DNA of 64,000 bases, taken from contig NC_089978.1 of NCBI RefSeq assembly GCF_036417845.1, positions 135,650,288 through 135,714,287 of the forward strand, written 5' to 3'. A model generated the notes under the pieces. It was not told where the DNA came from. It searched no databases and saw nothing but the letters and a program-made list of their open reading frames with translations. Source of the stretch: Apteryx mantelli (lineage: Eukaryota > Chordata > Aves > Apterygiformes > Apterygidae). Both the position numbers and the translations under genes were made by a program. Positions 1-12,285 of the stretch are shown here, piece by piece. Every line of letters begins with the position of its first letter. Within the stretch, counting starts at the first letter, position 1.

Positions 1-48
1 CATGAGAACTTTCAGGCAAACTGACTTTTCTGTTTTGCTTCTCTTCAG

Positions 49-225
49 GCAATGTGTGGACACCAGGATCCTGGGAAACTGCAATCTTACATGCACACAG
101 ATCCACACAGCCCCTTGCCACTTCGTGTCTGTGGGCCTGTCAGCAATAGCCAGGACTTTGCCAAACACTTCCACTGCCCCAGCAGATCACCAATGAACCC
201 AGCTAAGAAGTGCCACATCTGGTAA
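49..225 (+). CDS. KEL: KEL, last coding exon (M13 metallopeptidase C-terminus, partial gene)
   Basis: This exon follows a pyrimidine-rich acceptor (cttctcttcag, AG at 47-48) and reads open for 58 codons to TAA at 223-225. The peptide runs from AMCGHQ through HTDPHSPLPLRV, then CGPVSNSQDFAKHFHC and SPMNPAKKCHIW. The TDPHSP, SxDFAxHFxC and SPMNPxxxCxxW pattern is the hallmark C-terminus of the M13 (neprilysin/ECE/Kell) zinc endopeptidases, type II membrane proteins with a large extracellular catalytic domain. The zinc-binding HExxH motif would lie in upstream exons outside the window. The extracellular fold closes near the C-terminus, and the conserved Cys and final Trp are present. I chose KEL over ECE1 or ECE2 because KEL sits upstream of TRPV5/TRPV6 on the same strand in human 7q34. 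The sequence alone would fit any M13 member. Confidence 0.85.
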   Translation, partial: AMCGHQDPGKLQSYMHTDPHSPLPLRVCGPVSNSQDFAKHFHCPSRSPMNPAKKCHIW

Positions 226-800
226 TCTGCATGGCAAAGGAGAAAGAGAGATATGACTCCGTAGAGGTGAAGGCCTGAACTGTTAAAGTATGGCCATCTT
301 ATCTGGGCTCATGGAGAGACATGGTGCTCTTATTCATTCAGCTGCATTCCTTTTCTTGTTATCCTTACCTCAGCCTCAACTTGCACCTCTCTCAGCAGCT
401 TATTGTAGCAAAAATTCCAACCTGAGTTCATACAGGAAGAGGGTCTCTTTCTACTGCTCCCAGCACTGTGTCCCAGCTGGGACAACTCTGGAGTCCAGCA
501 AGTCCCAGAGTAGCAAGATGACTAGCCAGTCACCTTGGGGTGAACAGTCCAGGAAAAGGACTGTTACACTTGTAATTTCTCTGTTCAGTGTGTTTCCCTG
601 TCTATTCCAGCAGCCCCACAGTCATGTTGAATGGGCAGTCCAACAAGTTGTAACCCTAAGACCTGTTCATATCAGAGAGGCTCTTAGGGAGATTCTACAG
701 GTTACTACGCAAACCATACATTTACACTACCAGAAAAAGGTAGAATCCTCTTCTTCTGCCAATAAATGGAGACAAGGAGTAGGAAAGACTCAATAGCTCC
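226..800 (+). other. Probable KEL 3' UTR
   Basis: This is the non-coding stretch after the KEL stop codon, ending a little beyond an AATAAA at 761-766. A 168-codon open frame at 290-796 overlaps it and even reads through the polyadenylation signal. Its composition is not protein-like, so I treat it as chance. The exact cleavage site is not visible. Confidence 0.5.
761..766 (+). promoter_or_regulatory. Candidate polyadenylation signal for KEL (AATAAA)
   Basis: A canonical AATAAA hexamer lies 536 bases after the KEL stop codon and is the first perfect hexamer on this strand that I found. No strong GT-rich element follows closely, so its use is inferred. Confidence 0.4.
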
Positions 801-2535
801 AGCTCCTAGACTGGCAGATGAGTCACATAATAATGAAGATTATTAAAGGCCCTTCTTGGTCTCTCTCTGTTTCATCAGCTGACATGAGTGAAATTTAGCA
901 GAGTTTTAGCTTTATGCATCATCTGTTCCCTTTTATCCAAGTTCACTGGGACCAGTCATTCCCACATCTGATCATGCCAGACTCAATGTATTGTGCTGTG
1001 CAGGAAGTGTTTTCCTCTTGCTAAGTCCTCTGTAGAAGGTGGCAGCAAACAACAGAAGTTGTAACAACAATACTGTTGCTTGCCTTTCCATAAAAGAAGG
1101 CAGAAAGGATGTATAGTGTGTGAGAAAAGAGAGACTAAAACTCCTAAGACACAAAAGAGAAAAGAAGGTGGCATCCCTGTTGGTGGGAGAGGGATTAGGA
1201 GCCGAGAAAAGGGTACTGCCCAACAAGATTCTCTTTCTTCTCAGTCTCTAATTTAGGGTGAGGGTATGGGTGAAGGTGGAGTATGGAACAGACACAAGGG
1301 GTCCTAGAGATCTCTGAAGATTGTTAGCCTGAACATTCAGAATTCCAAGAACTTCTCTGGATCCTGAACCAGATTCTCTCATCCCTTCAGGTTCTCTAAT
1401 CCCTACATTTGTAAATATTTACCCTCCAAACAGGGGAGTTTAGCTGATGTAGGTTTTTACTATCTAATCAAAACTGAATTTTAGGGATTAACATAAGTAA
1501 TATGCCATCATTATGAAAATGGAAAATTGTAATAATTCTCTTAATTCTTACCAAGTACTGACCAATGTGTCAGAAAAAGTTCCAAGAACAGACTGTTCAG
1601 TGATTTTATTTTCATTAATTAAAGACTAAAATATTAATAAAGTGCTATTTGCTTCAGAAAAAAACAATATCACTTTGATTATAAACTCTTTATGGCCAGG
1701 TCTGTTTCTTTGTTTTGTATTTGTACTGTGCCCAGCATGACCAGAGTTCTTAGCTGATATTCCAACATAAATAATAATACCTCAAAATAATGTGATTTAT
1801 TTAGCCATCATAAAAATAACAAAATTAGGCTTGTGCTTTTCTTTCCAAGGTCACTTTTAAACAAAGTTTTCTCTTCCTCCACTCTTTTAATCATTTTTTT
1901 CCCCAGAAACATGTTTATAGTGTTCCGTCTTTCTTTCAGATGCTATAATAATTAATCATCTGTAACATTATACCAGACTTTGCATGTAATATATCAGTTA
2001 TTTCACTGTATAAAGACTACTTGACTTCTTTGTTTGTAACGTATATAGAAAGCAAAAGCTGTTTACAGTCTGCATTTTGATGAGTTTTTAACTTTTCTTG
2101 TATCTTGTTAAGTAGGAGGGGGAAACGTTTCTCTGGAATATGCAGTTTCTTCCTGCTCTTACAATGTATGACAAATTTAAGAATTTGCTGTTTCAAAAGC
2201 AGGATCGCCCTTGAAGTTGGGTGAGTTGAATCCATTCTTGTTTGTTACTGATGATGGTTTTACATGAAGAGTGGATGGGAGGTACAAGAAGGGAGGTCTG
2301 ATGTAGAAAAAATTGCATGAATCTTGGACTGAGGATTTATTGTGTTTCTCAAGAGAAGAGGGAGAAGAAGCACTTTCAATATGTCCACAAGGTTCCTGTT
2401 CTTGTCCTCACTGTTGGAGGTTCCCTGGGAGATGTGGATGGTTGAAGAGAAGCTGTGTTGTCTAGCAGGTGATTATGAAATACAAGTAGATGTTTAAATT
2501 GCCTTCATCTGTGATGATAGCAATGATTTCAGGCT
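801..2535. other. Intergenic, no feature seen
   Basis: AT-rich DNA with short chance open frames on both strands. I saw no splice-bounded exon, repeat family or RNA gene here. Confidence 0.5.
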
Positions 2536-2862
2536 CTATGTCACACATAAAAAGAACAGCACAATGCTGCCAGTGTTGAGGAAGAGGGCCAGGTTCAACA
2601 GCATATCCTTCACCGCTGAATTTCTCAACCTTTCAGAGTCCTCATCCTGCACCATGTCAATCACCTCCATGCCTTCCCCTGTTGATGAGGCCACAAATGT
2701 TTCTTCCATTTGCTCCCAGCCTGTAACCCGGGGTGTGTGGGGGGGTGCAACATAAGCTTTCTTCTCATTCTCTCCTTTCATACTTGCACCCTTTTGACCT
2801 TTGATTCCTTCCCTTTCTTTTTTCTCCCTGCTTTCTAAATTTTCAAGTCCATTTTACTCTTA
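2536..2862 (-). other. Unassigned open reading frame with a C-terminal hydrophobic segment
   Basis: On the minus strand a frame is open for about 109 codons. Its first Met gives 81 residues (2781 to 2536). The N-terminal part is charged (MKGENEKKAYVAPP), the middle is acidic (DMVQDEDSERLRN), and the last 22 residues are strongly hydrophobic (MLLNLALFLN, then SIVLFFL), like a single membrane segment just before the stop. In another frame the sequence stays open about 28 codons beyond that stop (MCDIEPEII...), which could mean a frameshift. I do not recognise the family. It could be a small membrane-protein exon, a decayed gene or chance. It lies in a purine-biased strand, which favours spurious K/E-rich frames. 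Confidence 0.2.
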
Positions 2863-3480
2863 CTGTGTGTCCATTCTCTCCTCCACACTATCCAGCTTTT
2901 CATTCACACCCCTTCCCACTCTCTGCCTGCTTTCCCTGTCCTTTTCTTGCATCTGTCCTTCCTCATTCAGTGCATATTCCTCTATGCTCACCCTCCCCAT
3001 ACTGTTCTCAGAATTTCCAAGTGTGGTTCCTTGATGTGTGTGGATATGAGTGTGCAAACCTCTCTCCTTTTGCCCTAATAAGTGCATGCTGTTGCTGTAA
3101 GGTAATAAGTCACTCATCCAGGAAGGGGAGATCATCATCACTGCTATTTAACATGAGAAACTGAGTTACAGGGAAGCAAGGCACTGGAAGAACTGGGACT
3201 GGAATCTGGGTCTTGTGGTTCAACACTCCTTCTTCTCCTTTCTCCTGCAGTACTTTTTCCCTTCTCCTTCTCTCAATACAGTCTTTCCCATCGTCTTGCT
3301 AAAAGTCTCTGTCTTTCTTCTATTGATTTTCTCTTTCCTTACTTTCTCACTCTTGCATTTGGCCACTTTTCCCACTTCATCCTCTTCAACACACTTCCTC
3401 CCTGACTTTTGCCCATCTTGCTGTCTCCCCATGTTGGTCCTACTCCTCAGGCTATTCTCCCTGAATTAATGCACTTTGGT
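2770..3480. repeat. Pyrimidine-rich low-complexity region
   Basis: The + strand is dominated by TTCC, CTCT and TTTC runs for roughly 700 bases, with a mixed-composition break near 3040-3210. The overlapping open frames (Ser/Phe/Leu-rich on +, Lys/Glu-rich on -) are composition artefacts. A similar but shorter stretch lies at 4563-4740. Confidence 0.6.
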
Positions 3481-4165
3481 CTTATTTCCTGGGTATGGTG
3501 TGTCTCATTATTCTTTCTCAGTTTCATTGATGCATGACAGCCAGGAGGTGGCCAGTGGAGGAGCAGAAAGACAGAGAGAGGGAGAAGGGAACAGCAGCTT
3601 TGCTCAGATACTTTCCAGGAAACAGTGCTTGAATAGTCAGCATGTCACAAGCCACAGCCTCTGTTTTTTAAAGATGGACCTATTGTCACTTAAAGAGCAA
3701 CTGACCTCTTCAGAAAGGGTGCCGGATTTTTGGAGCCATTGCTCCAAATTTAGCAGATGCAGCTGGGAATTCTTGCCTTTTCCAGGATACAGCCAGTCAG
3801 TTTTTTTTTCAGGCATTAGAGGCAGTGGTTACTGGTTTGCCACAGGGTAATTTAAACCATTTAAGATACTGCTCTGTCAAGCAGTAGTGGGATCTCAGAG
3901 GAAGTCGTGTTGGGAACCCTGCCTTATATCACAGCTAGGATCTTGTGAGAATTTTTCTCCTCCTTAGAAAAAGTCTTAACTCTTGCCCCAAAGACTCTCA
4001 TAGGACTTCTGGCTCCCTTGTTCCACCACATTGTGAGGGAGCTGTGCTTTGAACCAAGTGCCCACTTCCTTCTGCCACTACTTTGAGAAACTGATCACTG
4101 CACAGTGCAGCTCTTTTCCCAGCCCTAGGATTCTGAGTGAACCCCCTTCCCCAAGGCTGCTCTAC
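3481..4165. other. Intergenic, no feature seen
   Basis: Mixed-composition DNA without recognisable exon, repeat family or RNA gene. A 124-codon open frame at 3476-3850 has no family resemblance. Confidence 0.45.
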
Positions 4166-4360
4166 CTCTGGTGCGCCTCAGGGCTGGCTTGGACTCTTCT
4201 GAAGCCCAACTGACCTCTGATGCTCCCCAGGACTAGCTTGGACCTTCTGCCCAAGCCTGCCCAGCCTCCAAAGCTCCACAGGAAAGGTGTGGACACTTCC
4301 CCTCAAGCCCATGTGGCCTTCAAAGCTCTTCATGGGCAGCTCGAACTCTTCAGCCCTCCG
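4166..4360 (+). repeat. Degenerate minisatellite, about 50-bp unit, ~4 copies
   Basis: Units start near 4166 (49 bp), 4215 (51 bp), 4266 (52 bp) and 4318 (about 40 bp recognisable). Each begins with a variant of CTCtgatGCTCc, carries an agcTTGGAC-like core about 20 bases in, and ends in a CCcaagCC-type C-rich tail. The copies are clearly diverged, so the array is old. The reverse complement of this unit resembles the repeat at 17.96-18.15 kb. Confidence 0.6.
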
Positions 4361-7300
4361 TGATGAGGACCTGCCTCGTCATCATGGACTTGCCTGATGA
4401 TCTTTTGGCTGACTGACTACCATTCCCAGGCCTGCCCTGCTTGCCTTGCTTAGGGGCTGTGTGGACTGGGCCCTGGCTGGTGAGGCCTTTGCCCTGTAGG
4501 CCTTGATATCACGCTTGGCTACTGACTCCCCATCCCTTAGGAAGCAGCCAGCCATTGCTGCTCCCTGACATGCCTCTTTTCATTCCTCTTCTGTTTTTTC
4601 TTTGCAAAACCCATCTTTTATGTCCATCCCACATCTTGAGCTTCAGTGTCTCTCCCTCATCTCATTTTCTGTCTTTATTTGCTCTCTTCTTTCTCACCCT
4701 CTCACTTCAGCCCCTCCTCTCACCTGCCGAAGGACTGTTTCCCTGGTTTTTCAGTGCTAGGAAGGCATCAGAGAAGACTGGGCAGTAAGTGGCCAGGAAC
4801 ACGGCCATCAGATAGATTGTAAATCTCAGTGAAAGCATCAGGGTTGGATTACCCCTCATCCAATTTTCCTGTCCAGCAGGAGATACTTTTGCTCCTCAGC
4901 CTTTTGAGTTAATGGAGTCAGGATTTCTCTAGCACCACAGTCTTCCTTGTGGCACATTGTGACATCACTGGGCTCTCTGAAATACAAAGATTTCATACTC
5001 TGTTGGGCAAAAACACTACAGACTTTGCCTTACAGCTAACTAAAAAGATTGTAAAGCACAGAAAGAATATGAAAGTGTTTGTGGACCTGTGAGAGTATGT
5101 TTTTGTTCAAAGATAAAAAGAGATAAAATAAGAGGGACCTACATATGATAGGATCATAGCAATAGGAGACCACCTGCTGTGAAAAATCATGCTTCATCCT
5201 GAATACTTTTGTAGCGACTCCTTAAAAGTGATGCCCACAAATAACTCTGAATGAAAATGGAAAATGGGATTTTATGAGGCTGATGCAGGTGGAGAGGAAT
5301 GAGGGGAAAGGAAGATTGCTATGTGTTTCCCACTTTTGCACTTAACCAGTTATTAGTATTTTGTGTTGTTTGTGTCACACGGCCTCAGTGGAGAGAAATA
5401 AATGAAAAAATCAAATAACAAGCCTGTGTTTTAAAATGTCCTCTAGATGGTGATCTAACACAATCAATGCAGAAACAGAGGGTCTTACAAAGCACCTATT
5501 CTGTAAATGAAAAAAGAAGTTAACTCACATCATATTTACCCCTTGCCATTCACCTTTGCTGGAATGAAACTGTCCACTTCTATCTGGACTACATTTTAGG
5601 ATTCTGGTGATGACTTTCCACCATGTAGCCTGGGGGCTAATTATTTTCAAACTCACATTTAACCCCATTATCATTTGCTGTATCAAGCATCTTCCACACT
5701 TCCCGACTTTACAGACAGCTTTATGTTATCAGTGACTGTATTGTCCCTTTCTCTCCCTACTCTTAATAATGGTATTTCTATTCAAGATCTTCACTTTTTC
5801 TCTGAAATGCTCAAACCTGTCTGGAATTTAGGCTTGTCAAATCAAGATAATAATTCTTCCAGGCCTATGGAACTCAGTCCAGGACATTGAGACCTTTATG
5901 CCAGGTTGTGGTCTTGGGTCAACTTCAGCTTGCTGTCCAAAACATTCAAAGGATTTTTCCAGTTAGTCTTCAAAAGATTTTACGCTTAGTCTAGAGAGTG
6001 CTGAGAACAGAACAAGATTTTAGGAACTTAAGATTAATTTTTCAGAAACACTCACTGAGCTGAATGGCATACTTAGCTGTGTGAATTTCTCAGATACTGT
6101 CCCTACTGAGTGGTGTGTCATATGGAGTGAGATCAATATTCCAAATATCAGTAGGTATACACTTGAATACAGAAGAGGACAGAAGGCTCAATAGATCTGA
6201 AGACAGAGTTCATTGGACAGGGTAAGAGAGAGTAGGATAGGAACATGGAATTTTCAATCCTGCAGTACCTTGTAAAGTAACTTCCTGGGGCATGCTCCCT
6301 ACAGTGTTCTCTGTGGAGCTAAAGGAATCTGTACCTAAATCGATGTAAGACTGTATACCTAAGGTGTTGTGCATTCCTCACAAGGAATGTGGAATACTTT
6401 TGAAGCCCTTACCTGCACCTCTGAAATTCTTTATTTAGCCAAAGTAGGTAAGTAAATAGATCCCAGATCTGGAAACTCACAGTAGTACTGAGGTCATGGC
6501 GACATATTTGTTCTGGCATATGTCTAGATTCCTGCCTCAACAAGGGACCCTGCCACAGGGCACTCGTTCATACATCTTTTCTTATTTGACATTAGTGTTT
6601 GTGTGGCTCAGTTAATGAGGCAGATTAGGTGACCAAGCCATTTTAAATACAGGGATTTGTTAGGTTACTTTTCTGATGGGTAATTTTTGGATCCAGTTCA
6701 CTGTGCAGTCACACAAACACTAATCTGGGGCTACGCAGTAGAAACAAATGATTGCAGAGGAAAAGAGGAAGGCTAGACTGCCCTTACATGAGCACTGTAC
6801 ACTATAATGTTAATAGGAAGCTGTGGCCTTAAAAAGAGCCAGGGCAAATATGCACACCTCCCCTAAGTTTAAAGAGTTCTAACTCTAGTTTTCCTTCACT
6901 CATGGTTACATGTTTGTCAGCAAAGAATATGTGTAACTGAAATGGAAAAAAGATGTACTGAGATGAAATGCAGAATGACAGAGTTTTAAGCTAATAACAG
7001 CGCTCCTTAAACACAGCTCCACAGCTGAAGAGTTTGTAAAATCAGAAAGCAAAATTCCTAAAAGAAAAAAAAAAGAAAAAAAGTACAGAACAGAGCTGGA
7101 CTGTCTAGCAAAGGGGTGTGATAAATGAATAGTAATGTTTAAGAAACAGAGTGATGTTAGGATACAGGATGGAGAAGGAAATTCCCCTGGTTATAGCACT
7201 GAAGAGGAATAGAAAAATGTAGGTAATTTGACATTGTTGGATACTGAATCTGAGCTAAACATATACGGAAATGAATCTTTTGGGGCTTGGGCTCCCCTGG

Positions 7301-10300
7301 TCTGCACACTGGCAGGTTAACACCACTTTCTGCTTCTGAAGAGGATTGGTTTCCATTCACATCTCACTTCACCTCTCCTGGTCCTTCTCTCATCATAGCC
7401 TGTTCTGCTTATAGACACACTAACTGTACAGGACAATTGATTCTTGCCTACAGTTGGCCTTTTCTAACCAGACCAAGAGACGCAGCTGTATTCCTGTACC
7501 CAATAGAGTGGATTCTTGGTGTAGTCTAAAGGACTGCACTTGGATGCCTCTCAAGTAGAGCCTCCGACATAGAAAAGAAGTTTAGATGAATTCTCCTCTC
7601 CCTACAGTAGATCCAGAGGAGTTGGGGGTTAGCAACCTATGAGAGAGATGAAAATGAAATGAAAACAGTTGGATAAACCAGAGCCATAGCAATAATTTCT
7701 CATTCTAGGGGATTTTATTTCATATTTCATGCTTTCCTGCCTTGGCTAACTCAGCAATGTGACCCAGTGCGAGGTGCAAAGGAAATAAAAATATTCAAGC
7801 CAGTGCAGCATATTGGCAACTGCTCTCAGATTGGGCTGGGGGGAGGGGGATAAGACAAACTAGTTAATGTATGCTTTTTCACCTGCCAGGCTGAAAGAGC
7901 TGGTGCATGAAATCTAGTAAAGCAGCTCTCCGGTCCAGTGAAGCACAGGACCAGTGGCAGCACCAGGAAGGTTATCGCTGTCTACATCAGATGACTCCCC
8001 TATGTGAGGTCAAAACCCCACTGGATTTGTAATGGGGAGGTGGAGGAGGCTGTAAAGTCATTCCCAAGATGGAGCAGTGAGGGCCTTGAGGCAAGAAGGA
8101 GCCAATGGAGGGAAGAAAGGAAATGGACCAAAAGATCATAATCAGTGAATTTCTGCATCCTACCCCTAGGCTGTACTCCTCAGAGGACAGGATAGTGCCA
8201 GGCAACTAAAGACACACCCACTGGCTGATTTTGATGCCACAGATCAGAAAACTGATAGCAATAGAGAACTGGGGGACACTCCAGCCTGTAATGGCAGACT
8301 CTGGAACATTACTGAGAACAGGTTTGGAAGTACCCAGAAATAGAAAAAAACCCAGAGAATAGGGTAAGAGTCAATATCCCAGAATAGAAATAAGTGGAGG
8401 GATGCAAGGCAGGAAAAATAGGAATTGGCAGATGTTTTTAGGGACCACAGGGCAGAAATAGCTGGACAGCTGAAGCCGGGATTGATGGATATTGGAAATT
8501 CTGGGTTTGAAATGAATGAAGTGATGCAGGTCAGACGGCCAACTGTGGTGAATGGAGGCAGCCAGAAAGTGTGGTGAAGTGACTGCAGACAGTTCTGCAT
8601 TCTGACTACTGATCTGGTGTTGCAGGGAGTGAACAAGTGCACTGCAAAGTCTGAGCAACTGGTTCCCCTCTGGCAGACAGTCCCTTACATTTTTCTATCA
8701 TGCTTATTATCAGGACGGTAAGTAGTTCTGCTGGAATCTGTTTTTCATGACTCGCATATGCATTCCACGTCCAGGTATGCACTCTCGCTCTTTGCTTTCT
8801 CATGCAGAATTCACAGCTTCTAAGGTCATCAGTACACCATGTACTTGGGAAGGAGGGGTGAAAAGGGGCAGAAACCTGATGGGGTTTTCAGAACACAGCC
8901 CTTTTACATGACTAGTACTGGATCCTGAAAATGAAAATGTCCTGCTTCTTCTAACATAACAGATGCTGGCAGTCAGGTGGTATTCTTCCAATGCAAGAGT
9001 TGAGTGTAAGACTCCATCTTATCCCAGAGCTTGCATCTATCTCACCACGCACAGTAACAAGAAATAGAAAGCTCCTAAGCTGGTAGTGAAGGTAACAATG
9101 GCTGATGGTTGTTTCAGATATTTGCAGATTAGATTTCCACTGAAGAACAGGCTGTAATTCCACTTTCTCTTCTCATTGTCTGCTTGTGCCATTTCTGTTT
9201 TCATCTTTAATTGCCTTGATTGTTTTTAATTATTTAAAATAATAACAGTGGAAGCATATGCAAGCTACCTAGTATGACTTATGGAAAAGGAAATAAGACT
9301 ATCTACAGAGCTTCAGACTTGGCTTTGTCTCTCATTGTGGTAGCAGCCTTGAAAATTATATGTAATTTATAATTTGTGCTGAAAAAAAATAGTTTGTTTT
9401 TTTCCTCAAGATGCTAAGTCAAAAGTGACTTGGGAACTTAGAAATATGTACAAAACATTAGCAAATAATTGGACTTAGCATTTTACATGCTTTAGACAAA
9501 TGGTGGTCCTTAGGGCCCAAAGCCATCTCCTGAAAATTTAGATGCATAATTGTTAGTTGTTCGAACCTGTGTTAATCACCTAGCCTTCTTTAATAGCAAG
9601 GGGGGAGCAAGAATCACCTCCAGGGGATGATCCTTCCCAGCCAGCTCAAACAGCTGTATCAAGACAGGATAAATTACTCTGTGGACTAAGTCAGATTTAG
9701 CTATTTTTTAAATATCTGGATTTAGGTCAGCTGAGCACCTCTCCTTGGAATTTTGAAAAAGTGAATTCAGTTGAAGGAGAAAGTCTGTTCCACACCTGGG
9801 AGCTCCTAAATCAGACTACTCAATTGCCAGGCCCCTCTCCCTTAAATGGATGAAGAACCTGATGCCTTTATCGGCAGCAGTGGAGCCAGTGTAGCCTAAC
9901 AAGAAGAAGCAGTCTCTCAAACAACAGCTTTAACTGTTGAAGCCCCTTTCTGTCTGGCATGTCAAGCCCCACATCACTTATCTCAGTATCTCTGTGGCAA
10001 TCATCAACCACCTTCCTATGCTAGCAATAAAATTTGGAATCTTCTTTACAATGGTTTTATTATGTTTGCTTTAAAACATTCCTATGGTTTTGTTCTAAAG
10101 TACTTCAGTACCCTGGCCAAATTTAGACACAGGGTAAAACCTAACTGACTTCAAAGGAGGTTCAGGTTCTTATACCTGTTCATTCAGAAAGCCACAGTTC
10201 TTAAGCAAATTCTTAAGAAAATTAAGAAATTATCTGTAAGATTATAAAAAACATAATCTGGGAACATTCTATTTGCCTTCTACTCTCTGAATCTGCTAGC

Positions 10301-11652
10301 TTAATATTTTCAGGATTCTTTTTTTCATAAAGTAATCTAAAAATTCATGCATTAAAAAGCCTGCAAAGTTCAAGGACTCAGTCCAATATGCACTGTAGGC
10401 CTTCAAAGCCTTGCTGCAGGATACATTGCTTGCAGGACTCAAGATATGTTCCATTTCCATGGAATCTGCATGTCTCCTCTGTCTTTGGTTCACCATCAGT
10501 AAATAATGCAGATATTGATAGTTTTTTTTCATTTGTGAAGTGGTCTAAGGTCTGTGTGGGAAAAGATACAATTTCACAATTATTTCATTAAATTAAAGAA
10601 TATCCTTAGTAATTATTTTTATTCAGTAAGTTAATATATATCATTACAGCAATGAAATGAGGCCTCTACATGGGTGGATGCTACATATACCTGGGGTTCT
10701 TGAGAATTAGGATGTGAAGCAACTCCGCATGTGCCTACAGATATGGCAGAGGAGATGAAGGATACAGCTATCTTGGGAATGCAAAAAGTCATTCGGTGCA
10801 TTGTCAGGGTCCTGCATTCATTCCTCCCCAGGCAAAACGTCAGTGACATTTTTCTGACATGTTTTCTTTATGAATGGGCAATTATACTAGATTCTGTCTT
10901 AATTTCTCTTGAACCTGTTCCAGAGTTGACCACATGATGTAACTATTCATTTGATAAGGTACACAAATCACTACTGCAATCTCCTTCCAGGCTGTAATTT
11001 GGTTTGGGATAAATGAGGGCAGTAGAATGATAAGACTGAGAGGCAAGACAATTAAGTTGTTTGAAAGAAAGGCTGTGATGGTTCACTGCTGCCAAAGGTG
11101 TTACTGTGAACTGCCCCTGAAGCTGCAAGATCTCTGTGTCATGCTATATATTTCAGTCACTCTTACTAGCAAGGAAGAATATTTACTATTCAGAGAACTA
11201 AATAAACAAATAATTCTGTGTTTAAAAAATTAAATATTGCTATTAGAAGATTATTCTTAATATTTTAATGTTTTCTACATAGCCATGGAACACTGTATGT
11301 TAACCCCAGTGACTTTCACTTCTGAATTTGCCGTGGAATAGATATCATTCTAGTTTCTCTCTGTTCAAAGAATTTCCGTTCTTCCAGTCTCCACTGGAAA
11401 TTCACTATTTCTTGCTTCTGTATTCATAAGCCTGTGTTTGCAAAACTAACTTAGTGTAATGGAACAGGCAGATATAAGGGATTCCCACTGCCCCTTTAAA
11501 TATAACAATCTTGATTTTGAAAAGAAGTAAATTGCAAAATACCAATGGCTTCATTTAGAGCCAAGATTTTGCTTAAGTAGTATCTGCATGTGTATCAGCT
11601 GAGTGGGAGTATTACCCTTCAAGGTGTCTGATGCAGGTAGTTACACAATATA

Positions 11653-12285
11653 CTACTCTAGAAATTTTTTTTGGCTTTCACTTTGGTGGAACAAAACCAG
11701 CCAAACTACAATTGAGTATTTCAATAACATTGCTTGGTAAATAATTTGAATTGTGTAAACAGAGGTGTCTGGAGAGGGAGAGAGAAATATCTGTGTCCCA
11801 CTGTAAAGCCCTTTGACTGAGAGGACTGCTTGGCAGGATGGACTGGACAAATAATGGCTACAAATGCAAAGATATGATCTTAGATATTTTGCACTATCTA
11901 CATCTTCTCCAATGTGCTTGACCTTCTCTTTATCTAGCTCTCTTAAAGCTGGGCACCTCCCTTCTACTGATATTTCCTTCAAAATAAGCATACACTGATA
12001 CTGCCAACAAATTATATTTCCTGTTTGTAAGGCAAGTGAACCTGTTCTGGAGGTGTAGTTATGGCAGAAGTACTCCCTAGTTATTAAAATCCTTTTACAC
12101 TTTCTCAGAGAGCAGAACTGGCCAGAATATACATTCTTCCCATAATACTCTTGATAATGTGATGCCCAATCTCTAATCTGATCTGTGCGTTTGGAATGTG
12201 AACCATACTCATCACTGTGGCACTTGGACTCAGCAATATGTTGAGTTTCTTTGTGTGTGCCTTGCAGTCTAGCCCTAGGAAACAA
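11653..12285 (-). other. Longest open reading frame in the window (210 codons), probably non-coding
   Basis: A minus-strand ATG-to-stop frame of 210 codons, starting MFPRARLQGTHKETQ. It is rich in Cys, Tyr, His and Ser, has no recognisable domain, and is not flanked by clear splice sites. A frame of this length is near the limit of what chance gives in 64 kb read in six frames. I do not recognise it and think it most likely spurious. Confidence 0.12.

Noticed and set aside
290..796. 168-codon + strand open frame just after the KEL stop
   Set aside because: It lies in the probable KEL 3' UTR, reads through an AATAAA, has no splice support and no domain.
2801..3469. Several Ser/Phe/Leu-rich + strand frames resembling signal peptides or membrane proteins
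   Set aside because: They arise from pyrimidine-rich low-complexity DNA and have no splice or family support.
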